DNA of 40,593 nucleotides, from the NCBI GenBank assembly GCA_937875295.1, contig CALLXS010000072.1, positions 1-40,593 on the forward strand. Reading direction: 5' to 3'. The translations under genes were made by a program, and so were the position numbers. The number at the start of each line of letters is the position of its first letter. Position 1 is the stretch's first letter. Below are positions 28,847 to 36,405 of this stretch, one piece after another. The notes under the pieces were generated by a model that saw only the letters and a list, made by a program, of their open reading frames with translations, ran no database searches and had not been told where the DNA came from. Origin of the DNA: an uncultured bacterium. GTDB lineage: Bacteria > Bacteroidota > Ignavibacteria > Kapaibacteriales > UBA2268.

Positions 28847-30874
28847 ATGACTTTAAAACTAATTAAAAGAGTGCTAATGGGTACTCTAGCAAGCTTATGC
28901 CTCACTATCGGTGGCGCTGATATGCTTGCACAAGATTTTAATTCTGGTGCTAACAGTAATTATACTGCAGGCAATACTGCTAATTCTGGCGTAGTAAGAA
29001 TGAAATCTACTAACGGTCAAATTACTGGTAAATATGGCACAGCAACTAACCCTATGCCAGGAACTGTAATTTGGATATGTACTAATACTATGACTATCCC
29101 TTCTGGGACATACTACACAAATTTGGGAACTGATGATACTGGTCCTAAAACTTTTCAACCAGGTGATATTCACGTTTCTGGTACATATACTCCAGAAGGT
29201 GGCGATCGTACTTATACAGGTACTACATTCCATTTTGATGGTGCTGGTCCTGGTACTCAAATAATACCTGGTGAAAACACAACAAATGGTACTGGTTTCG
29301 ATGATGTAGTGTTATCTGGAAATGGTCCAAAACAAACAGAGCCAAATACTACTACTGTAATTAATGGTGGTCTTACTCATGATGGTGGTGATTTAACTAA
29401 TCAAGGTAATTTAGTATTAGGTAGCGATCCTTCTACTTCTACTGGCGAAATAGTTAATAATGTACCTTCTACTGGTACTGGTGGTATTACAGTTGGTACT
29501 GGTCCATTGACAGTAAATGACTTTACAAACACAAATGGTGACTTAACTATCCCTAGTGGTAGCACTGTAAATGTAAATGGTGACTTTACTTATACTGCTG
29601 GAAATATGGCATTTGATTGCGAATCTAACTTTAATTATACTGGTACTGGTACTCAAACAATTGCTGCTACTACAGGTGCTGGTTTCACTCAATATGGTAA
29701 TTTAGGTGTAAGTGGTGGTGCTAAAACTGCTGGTGGAAATGTAAATGTATGTAATAACTACGTAGCTTCTGCTGAATTAGATATGGCTCCTGGTACTAAT
29801 AACTATACTTTAACTATGCTTAATACTACTAATGGAAACCATGCTACTTATACTGGTGGTGTAGAAGTACGCGGTAATATGCAATATAATAATTTAGTAG
29901 CTGGTACTGCTTATACTTATAACAATGCTGGAACAAACGTTACTTTCGAAACTGCTCCAACTACATTTGCTATGAATGTATTACCTAATACTCCTCCAAA
30001 TCAATTAAATGATTTCCAAGCTACTACAGATATCAATAGAAAAGTTAATATTACTTATACTGGTACTGGTAAGATTTCTAATATTCAAACTTACTGGGAT
30101 GCTGCTGAAGCAACTAGCGTACAAAACATTGATAGAATGAGATTAGCTGAAGGTTATGATCCAGCTGCTGCACGTAAGAAAACTATCAGAGTTGGTGCTA
30201 CTTATGCAGTAGATCAAACTAACCGTACTGTCTCTTATGGTATTGCTACTTCTGCTGATGGTATTAACTTAACTGCTAATACTACTTATGCAGATCCTGC
30301 TTCAATAACTTCTACAAGAGAATTTTTATCAGGTTCAGATTTAGTATTATCTACAGCAATTCAAAAAGTTATTTCTGTTATCGCTGGTCGTTGGTCTAAT
30401 CCTGCTACTTGGGATGGTGGTGTAGTTCCTACAGCATTTGATGATGTTTCAGTACGTACTCCAGTATGGACTGGCGTTGAAACTGCAATGTTCGGTGGTT
30501 CTGCTTATGCAGAAAATGAAATCGATGGTTCACTAAATGGTGATAATGGTGCTGCTGCAAATTCTATTACTATAGAAAATATTGCTAGTGCTGCTCTTTA
30601 TATTGGTAACCAAGATCCAAATCAACCAAGAGGTACTGGAAACGAAGTTGTATTCCGTACTCGCGACACTGGTGGAACTAACATGGGTATTTTCAATGAA
30701 AATACTAATGCTAATACTCAAACTAATCCAGAAACTGGTAATGCTACTGGATTCAATGGTCTATGGATAGGTACTCCTACTGCTACTTATTCACCAGTAT
30801 TAGGTGGTTTGACATTAGTTAATAATGGTGCATTTACTAACAACGGTATTTTAGAAGTTGGTATTTGTCAATAA
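28847..30874 (+). CDS. Abundant-type exported beta-rich surface protein (S-layer candidate)
   Basis: This 675-residue exported protein belongs to no family I recognise. The signal peptide runs from MTLKLIKRVLMG to about the LAQ at 27-29. The mature part is rich in Gly, Thr, Asn and Ala with beta-helix-like rungs (about 120-340). At 506-540 it has VISVIAGRWSNPATWDGGVV followed by PTAFDDVSVRT, the same opening as the giant protein's modules. It ends NNGAFTNNGILEVGICQ, matching the giant protein's C-terminus. Mature cysteines are few (ICT, DCE, VCN, ICQ). A strong GGAG (spacing 8) precedes the ATG. Codons are dominated by GGT, ACT and GCT with more CGT/CGC than in its neighbours, and a perfect-looking terminator follows. 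These signs suggest high expression, hence an S-layer or filament subunit; that is inference. Confidence 0.8.
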   Translation: MTLKLIKRVLMGTLASLCLTIGGADMLAQDFNSGANSNYTAGNTANSGVVRMKSTNGQITGKYGTATNPMPGTVIWICTNTMTIPSGTYYTNLGTDDTGPKTFQPGDIHVSGTYTPEGGDRTYTGTTFHFDGAGPGTQIIPGENTTNGTGFDDVVLSGNGPKQTEPNTTTVINGGLTHDGGDLTNQGNLVLGSDPSTSTGEIVNNVPSTGTGGITVGTGPLTVNDFTNTNGDLTIPSGSTVNVNGDFTYTAGNMAFDCESNFNYTGTGTQTIAATTGAGFTQYGNLGVSGGAKTAGGNVNVCNNYVASAELDMAPGTNNYTLTMLNTTNGNHATYTGGVEVRGNMQYNNLVAGTAYTYNNAGTNVTFETAPTTFAMNVLPNTPPNQLNDFQATTDINRKVNITYTGTGKISNIQTYWDAAEATSVQNIDRMRLAEGYDPAAARKKTIRVGATYAVDQTNRTVSYGIATSADGINLTANTTYADPASITSTREFLSGSDLVLSTAIQKVISVIAGRWSNPATWDGGVVPTAFDDVSVRTPVWTGVETAMFGGSAYAENEIDGSLNGDNGAAANSITIENIASAALYIGNQDPNQPRGTGNEVVFRTRDTGGTNMGIFNENTNANTQTNPETGNATGFNGLWIGTPTATYSPVLGGLTLVNNGAFTNNGILEVGICQ

Positions 30875-30882
30875 TTTAATAT

Positions 30883-30927
30883 ATTTAATGGACTCCGCAT
30901 TAATGCGGAGTTCATTAAATTCTTTTT
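30883..30927 (+). terminator. Strong Rho-independent terminator
   Basis: An 18-bp stem (arms 30883-30900 and 30903-30920, one G-U wobble, GC core ACTCCGCAT) is followed by TCTTTTT. It lies nine bases after the stop codon of the 675-residue protein gene. Confidence 0.92.
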
Positions 30928-30933
30928 AGAAAA

Positions 30934-30941
30934 TATATTTG
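30934..30941 (+). promoter_or_regulatory. Possible Bacteroidota-type -7 element
   Basis: TATATTTG fits the TAnnTTTG -7 consensus of Bacteroidota. It lies just downstream of the terminator and about 100 bases before the 685-residue protein gene. At the -33 position there is TTC rather than TTG (30911-30913, 20-base spacing). It would give the downstream genes their own transcript, but the match is weak in such AT-rich DNA. Confidence 0.25.
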
Positions 30942-31040
30942 TAATTTTTTAGAATTCATTACGTATTAAGAAATAATGGCATTTACGAAGAATTTTAAAA
31001 AATTAAAAATGAGCAAAATAAATTTGGTTAGTTAAATTCG

Positions 31041-33098
31041 ATGAAAAATACATTTTTATATATTGTAATCTTAATATCACTTATTTTAATAAGTGAAAAT
31101 GCCTCTTATGCTCAAGGTGTATCATTATCTAATACTAAAGGCAATATTACAAATAATGGTACTATTAGAGTTAAAAATGGGCAAGTTAAAGATTTACCTG
31201 CTACTTTGGGTGGTAGAATTGAATTTTCAGATACTGTTGCAGTTAATACTCAACAAATTCCGAATTTAAACTATTGGCAGCTAATAATAAAAGGTGCTGG
31301 TATGAGACCTATCAGAAGAGATTACCAAGATCAGACGCTTACTGTAGGCGATAGCTTAATAATGATTGGCAAAACATACGTAGAAGTATATGAAGATAAT
31401 ATTCACGCAAAGAATGCAGTAGAAAATACTACAAATGTATATGGTAGCAAAGAAATTAGACTAAACGGAACTGAAAAAGCTCAAGATATAATTGGAGATA
31501 ATCACGGGAAATTCCCACATTTAAATATTGATAACCCAAATGGTGTTAATATTATAAGAGGTGGATTTACTGTCGATAGTTCTCTTACTCTTACTCAAGG
31601 TAAATTAAATAACACTAATCAGAATTTTAATTTAAGAGATTCTGCTCTTATCACTCGATATGAAAAAGGATCAATAGAGTCAAGTCCAAATTTCGAAGGT
31701 ACAATAGACGTTACTTATACTGGACCTGGCAATAGAATAACTACAGGAGTAGAAATCCCTGATGCAAAAGATAAATTGCAAAATTTGAGAGTAGAAAATT
31801 CTGGCGGAATTGTAATGTCTAAAGATTTCCAAGTAAATAGGAGTTTATACGTAGGTGCGAGAATAGCAACTGAATTCGACAATGATAGACGATATGTAAT
31901 GACCTATACTCCAGCTCTTAATCCTGATTTCTCTATGTCGCCTCAAGCTGAAATTGACGGTACTATTCGTAGGACTTTCTTAACTTATAATGAGAATATG
32001 CTATTCAATAATAGATTCACTTGGGCTTTATTTAGAACTCCAGAAAATGCCGGCGGTATAACTGCTCTTAATTTTAGAGTGAAACCAAAGACATATTTTA
32101 ATCTACCTAAAGCAACAGAAAACAAAGTAGAAAGAACATTTGAAATTTGGGCTGAAAACACAGATATAAATGATACAGTAAAATTCGTACCAAGTGTTGA
32201 TGTAGGTTATGCTTGGAGAACTGAAATCGATTCAGCAAATCAAGATGAAACGAATAATTTACCACCAGCAGAATTAAAATTAAAAAGGTGGAATGAGCTC
32301 GATTGGGTAGATATATCCTCATCTACTACTCCTCAATTAAGTAATGATGGAAAATGGTACACAGCTTCAGCTTCAAATGTAGATCTATTAGGTAAATTCG
32401 TAATAGGAATGGACGGCGGAGGAAATATTCAACTTATGGCTAAGGTTTATTTAGAGGGTCCATATTATGATTCATTAATGACAACTGATTTAGCTAAATA
32501 TAATTTATTACCTCGCACTCCAGACGATTTATATCCATATAATTTAGTTCAAAATAGAGCTAATGTAAGAGCTACAATTACATCTTTAGAAAATATTGTA
32601 GACTGGATAGTAATGGAATTTAAATCTGAAACTAAACAATCTCAGTATATTGCATTATTACTTCAAAGAGATGGTAATATATTAAATCCTGCCGGCGATA
32701 CTTTAATTAATATCACTTCAATGGGCATAGACAGCGGCTCTTATCATATTGGTATATTGCATAGAAATCACTTACCTGTTTATACATTAAATGAGTATAA
32801 ACTAAAATCAGAATATAGTGGCCAAAAGTTTGATTTTACAAAAACTTCAGATATTTATGGTAAAGAAGGCTCACTTAAAGCAATGGATATTAAAAATGGA
32901 TTTATCCTTTATGGAATGGTAGCTGGCGATGTGAATGGTGATAATGTAATTGACGAAAAAGATTATGAAATCACATGGGAAAATAGAGATTTTGAATTTA
33001 TTCGTTCTATTTACGACATAAATATGACTGGATATATAAATACAAAAGATATAAATTATCCTTGGAATAACCGCGGAAGAACTGCTAACATTCCTTAA
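31041..33098 (+). CDS. Exported beta-rich protein with dockerin-like calcium-binding tail
   Basis: This 685-residue exported protein has a signal peptide ending about SYAQ (residue 25). The N-terminus, VSLSNTKGNITNNGTIRVKNG, resembles the giant protein's start (ISLVNIKGD) and residues 46-59 of the 675-residue protein. Beta-helix-like rungs fill about 120-280. The C-terminal end is dockerin-like, with two EF-hand-type loops: D630-x-N632-x-D634-x-V636-x-D638-x2-D641 (from GDVNGDNVIDEKD) and D659-x-N661-x-T663-x-Y665-x-N667-x2-D670, closing with NNRG. Type I dockerins bind cohesins through such duplicated calcium loops; in this phylum similar tails may serve surface attachment. It lacks the CQ terminus of its upstream neighbours. 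It is followed after 21 bp by the next exported-protein gene. Confidence 0.8.
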   Translation: MKNTFLYIVILISLILISENASYAQGVSLSNTKGNITNNGTIRVKNGQVKDLPATLGGRIEFSDTVAVNTQQIPNLNYWQLIIKGAGMRPIRRDYQDQTLTVGDSLIMIGKTYVEVYEDNIHAKNAVENTTNVYGSKEIRLNGTEKAQDIIGDNHGKFPHLNIDNPNGVNIIRGGFTVDSSLTLTQGKLNNTNQNFNLRDSALITRYEKGSIESSPNFEGTIDVTYTGPGNRITTGVEIPDAKDKLQNLRVENSGGIVMSKDFQVNRSLYVGARIATEFDNDRRYVMTYTPALNPDFSMSPQAEIDGTIRRTFLTYNENMLFNNRFTWALFRTPENAGGITALNFRVKPKTYFNLPKATENKVERTFEIWAENTDINDTVKFVPSVDVGYAWRTEIDSANQDETNNLPPAELKLKRWNELDWVDISSSTTPQLSNDGKWYTASASNVDLLGKFVIGMDGGGNIQLMAKVYLEGPYYDSLMTTDLAKYNLLPRTPDDLYPYNLVQNRANVRATITSLENIVDWIVMEFKSETKQSQYIALLLQRDGNILNPAGDTLINITSMGIDSGSYHIGILHRNHLPVYTLNEYKLKSEYSGQKFDFTKTSDIYGKEGSLKAMDIKNGFILYGMVAGDVNGDNVIDEKDYEITWENRDFEFIRSIYDINMTGYINTKDINYPWNNRGRTANIP

Positions 33099-33119
33099 TA
33101 ATTAATTTTACATAAAAAA

Positions 33120-34448
33120 ATGAAATTCAATATTAAATATATTCTCTTATTCGTAGCTATTTATAGCATCTCGCTATTTAGTAATAATAATGCTATAGCT
33201 AAAGAAACAACTGATAGAGATACAATTGCTACAATTGCTCTTTCTGATGTAAAATTAATAAGTTCTACCGAACTTAGCTTTAAAATTAGATTAATTAGAC
33301 ATTCTGATAAATGGTTTAGTTTCGCAAATGGTACTTATCAAATAGTTTTCGATGTACCCGGAATAGACATTAACAGCGATTCAATGGATATTGTATTCAC
33401 TGGGAATACCGATTTAAAGCTATATGTGAGTCCGGGTGGTGGAAATGAACTTCCTACTGATGCTTATATTATTAGACCTACAATAAATAATCAAAATAAG
33501 CGAATATCAATCTTTATTGCTGGTCCAGAGACATTTGCAGATGCAAAATATGTCCCAATTAATGATTCAGGGATAGTCCTAGGAGAATTTACAGTAAGAG
33601 GAAAAAATAATTTCTTAATGCCCGATAGATTAAGATGGCTCGAGCCTGTACAATTTTATCAAGCTTGTGCTTTTAAATTAGATCATGATAGCTTGCTTGC
33701 TCCTGGTGTGGTATATCAATATACAGATGCTAATTTAGAATTAAATGACACATTAAAACATTTTATTGTGTATCAAAATAATACTGACGAAAAATTTATT
33801 CTTGATTATTTTAGAGTAACTTATGAAGGTCAAAAAGTAGTTAATATAGATTGGAAGACATCGAGCGAACCTTTTAATGCTGGTTTTATTTTAAAGCGTG
33901 GAATTAGAACAGATCAATATATGAGCCCGGATTTAGTTAATTATACAGATACTATAGCCTCATATCCTCCTGATATTTTATATAAAGGTACAGGAAAAAA
34001 TGGAATAGGTGGTTTATATTTTAAGCAAGATACTGTTCAGTTTCGTAATGTCGATTATTGCTATCAATTAGAATATGTTAAACGCAAATTTGAAGTAGAT
34101 TCAGTTAAATTGCTAGCTCGCCAGTGCATAAATATTCCTAATGCTGTGATATTTTCTGCGACTTCTGCTCCAAATCCATTTACTGAGTATACTAATATCA
34201 ATTTCTGGCTTGAAGATGATTCTTATGTTACGGCAGTAGTTAGAGATATTCGCGGTAGAGAGATTAGAACTCTATGCAAAGATGTCCCATATAAGTTTAA
34301 TATGCGACAAGATCCTCACGTATTAAGATATGAAGCAGGTGCCGACGATGCTACAGGTATGTATGAGATTGTTATAATGGCTATTCCAATCAAAGACCAA
34401 AGCATTACTCAATCTAATGCTTATGTAAAAATTCAATTATTGAGATAA
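33120..34448 (+). CDS. Exported protein with T9SS type A-like sorting tail
   Basis: This 442-residue protein has a signal peptide (MKFNIKYILLFVAIYSISLF, ending about AIA). The N-terminal about 150 residues form an immunoglobulin- or cohesin-like beta-sandwich (SFANGTYQIVFDVPGI, later GIVLGEFTVRG). A middle segment with FRVTYEGQKVVNIDWKTSSE, followed by FNAGFILKRG, looks like the fibronectin-type stretch often found just before T9SS tails. The C-terminal about 95 residues have the type A sorting layout: APNPFTEYTNINFWLEDDS, then VVRDIRGREIRTL and a final strand. Export through T9SS and retention at the surface follow from the family. It sits 21 bp after the dockerin-tailed gene, so the two are probably co-transcribed and may interact. 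Confidence 0.82.
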   Translation: MKFNIKYILLFVAIYSISLFSNNNAIAKETTDRDTIATIALSDVKLISSTELSFKIRLIRHSDKWFSFANGTYQIVFDVPGIDINSDSMDIVFTGNTDLKLYVSPGGGNELPTDAYIIRPTINNQNKRISIFIAGPETFADAKYVPINDSGIVLGEFTVRGKNNFLMPDRLRWLEPVQFYQACAFKLDHDSLLAPGVVYQYTDANLELNDTLKHFIVYQNNTDEKFILDYFRVTYEGQKVVNIDWKTSSEPFNAGFILKRGIRTDQYMSPDLVNYTDTIASYPPDILYKGTGKNGIGGLYFKQDTVQFRNVDYCYQLEYVKRKFEVDSVKLLARQCINIPNAVIFSATSAPNPFTEYTNINFWLEDDSYVTAVVRDIRGREIRTLCKDVPYKFNMRQDPHVLRYEAGADDATGMYEIVIMAIPIKDQSITQSNAYVKIQLLR

Positions 34449-34557
34449 TTGGCCGATAATATTAAAATATAAAGAGTTCTTAAAATAATTAGGATTCTTT
34501 TATTTTAATTTAATAAATATTTTATTATTAAAAGAAATCCTTTAGATTTATATAATC

Positions 34558-35940
34558 GTGAATAAGAAATTATTAGTATTAATTAGCTTATTTTTTATAA
34601 GCATAACGCAATTACTTTCGCAAGCACCACGTGGTGAATTTAGAACAGTTAATATTATAAATAACTTCGATACATTAATTGTTGATAGGACTCTTTCTGA
34701 TTGGTGGTTCGGAATATCAGGTGGAGTATCCGGAGCCTTAAGTTTCGGTGATTTGGTCTATCCTGATGCAATTGAAGGAATAGATGTATTATCTACGAAA
34801 AAAATTCATTACAAACCGGGTACTGGTTTCGGAGGTTATGCCGGATTATATGGAGAATGGCTCCCAATTGACGGAATGTTTGGTGCTTATTTACGATTAA
34901 ATTTATTTGACCAAAGGACATCAGAAGCTGATGGAGAAAAATTAAATGATTCAGCTCAGACAAAATTTGATAGCAAATATACATTAAATTATATTTCGAT
35001 TTCTCCCGGAGTACGTTATAATTTACCAATTGAAAATTTATATTTAAATGCTGGATTAGATATTGATATTAATACATCATATTTAATAAATGTATTCCGC
35101 CATAGAGTAAACCCTGAGCCAATAGTCGATGAAATGAGGATGCCTTATGACCCAAATAGCATACGACTTGGAATAAATTTTGGAATTGGATATGATATTT
35201 TCATTGTAGATATGTATAATTTTATGCGTTCTTATATCAGCCCGCACCTAAGCGTACATATTGGTACAAAAGAGATATCTACTTTTAATTCAAGTAGAAT
35301 TCCATTTATTGCAAAAGCAGGAATTAATTTTAAATTTAATATCGATCATAAAAAATACGATACACTATTGCTCGATGTTGATTATATTGAACCACCACGT
35401 TATATTGCTTCTTATAAAAAAGAATTAGGCGTGGAATTTGGTGGTTTCCAACCAGAAGAAAGATTATTTGCTGCTCTTAGAGAAGTACCTGAAAAAGAAA
35501 AGATAGAAGTTGTCGCTCAAATGGAGCCAGAAATTAAAAAAGAAGAAACTGTAAAAGTTACTCCTAAAGAAGAGCCTCAAAAGAAAAATATCGTAATAAA
35601 CCCAAATCAGACGAGAATATTTTATTATCCAAGCTCTGAAGGTACTAACCTTACAAAAGTACAAAGAGAATATTTAGATGAATTAATAAATTACTTAAAT
35701 AAAAATCCAAATGCTACTGTGAGAATATCAGGGCATTCAGATAACGCTGGTACTACTGTACAGAACCAACAACGCTCTGAAAGAAGAGCTACAAATGTCG
35801 TGCAATACTTAACAAGAGGTGGAATAGCTCGTCGTAGATTACTCGATAGAGGTCGAGGCGCTCTTGAACCAATAGCAGACAATACTACTGCTCGAGGTAG
35901 GGCAAGCAATAGAAGAGTTGAGATTCAAATCGTAAGATAA
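34558..35940 (+). CDS. OmpA-family outer-membrane protein
   Basis: This 460-residue protein has a signal peptide (MNKKLLVLISLFFISITQLL, cleavage about SQA). An N-terminal barrel-like domain covers about 45-265 (GVSGALSFGDLVY, GFGGYAGLYGEW). A charged linker rich in Glu and Lys follows at about 300-345. The C-terminal OmpA/Pal peptidoglycan-binding domain (about 350-460) has VRISGHSDNAG with D395, then QQRSERRATNVVQYL and NRRVEI at 451-456. OmpA domains grip diaminopimelate of peptidoglycan through such Asp and Arg residues. The start is GTG at 34558 and no good ribosome site is visible. It leads a set with a receiver and a sensor kinase and could link the outer membrane, and perhaps the upstream surface layer, to the cell wall; that link is inference. 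Confidence 0.92.
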   Translation: MNKKLLVLISLFFISITQLLSQAPRGEFRTVNIINNFDTLIVDRTLSDWWFGISGGVSGALSFGDLVYPDAIEGIDVLSTKKIHYKPGTGFGGYAGLYGEWLPIDGMFGAYLRLNLFDQRTSEADGEKLNDSAQTKFDSKYTLNYISISPGVRYNLPIENLYLNAGLDIDINTSYLINVFRHRVNPEPIVDEMRMPYDPNSIRLGINFGIGYDIFIVDMYNFMRSYISPHLSVHIGTKEISTFNSSRIPFIAKAGINFKFNIDHKKYDTLLLDVDYIEPPRYIASYKKELGVEFGGFQPEERLFAALREVPEKEKIEVVAQMEPEIKKEETVKVTPKEEPQKKNIVINPNQTRIFYYPSSEGTNLTKVQREYLDELINYLNKNPNATVRISGHSDNAGTTVQNQQRSERRATNVVQYLTRGGIARRRLLDRGRGALEPIADNTTARGRASNRRVEIQIVR

Positions 35941-35994
35941 TATTAGCAATAAAATTTTCAAAAGAAATATAATAAATAGAATTTAGGATTAAAT

Positions 35995-36384
35995 ATGGAT
36001 AATAAGACAATTTGCATAGTCGAAGATAATATACCTATTAGGAAGTTATTCAGCACTATTCTAAAGAAAAGTGGTTATGAAATTGCAGATTTTGGAGATG
36101 GTGAAACTGCGATTGCTTGGCTTAAAGACAATGAGCCGTTAGTATTAATTTGTGATATTCTTTTGCCAGATATGAATGGTACTGAAATCATGAAATTTAC
36201 AAAAACTATGCCTTATGGAAATAATATTCCGATAATAGCTGCTACAGGATTTTGCCAGATGAATGATAGAGAAAAATTTCTAGAAGATGGATTTGATGCT
36301 TTCATTTCAAAACCAATTAATACTGCTACATTTGTTCAAGAAATAGAAGCTTTTATTCAAGAAAAAAAAGATTCATTAAAATAA
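35995..36384 (+). CDS. Stand-alone CheY-like receiver protein
   Basis: This 129-residue protein is a single receiver domain with no output domain. It has the acid pocket E10/D11, phospho-acceptor D54 (LICDILLPDMNG), T84 (IAATGF) and K106 (FISKPIN). All residues needed for phosphotransfer are present. AGGA lies before the ATG (TTTAGGATTAAAT). It sits 54 bp after the OmpA gene and 21 bp before a sensor kinase gene, so it is the likely partner of that kinase. Output must be through protein-protein contact, as with CheY or Spo0F. The physiological target is unknown. Confidence 0.93.
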   Translation: MDNKTICIVEDNIPIRKLFSTILKKSGYEIADFGDGETAIAWLKDNEPLVLICDILLPDMNGTEIMKFTKTMPYGNNIPIIAATGFCQMNDREKFLEDGFDAFISKPINTATFVQEIEAFIQEKKDSLK

Positions 36385-36405
36385 TGAAATGAGATAAGAA
36401 ATAGT

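Noticed and set aside
28847..30874. GGT-ACT-rich stretches as a tandem DNA repeat
   Set aside because: They reflect Gly-Thr-rich protein and biased codons; no unit of constant length repeats.
34492..34542. Inverted repeat upstream of the OmpA gene as a terminator
   Set aside because: The arms AGGATTCTTT and AAAGAAATCCT pair with a bulge across a long AT loop and no T-run follows; too weak to call.
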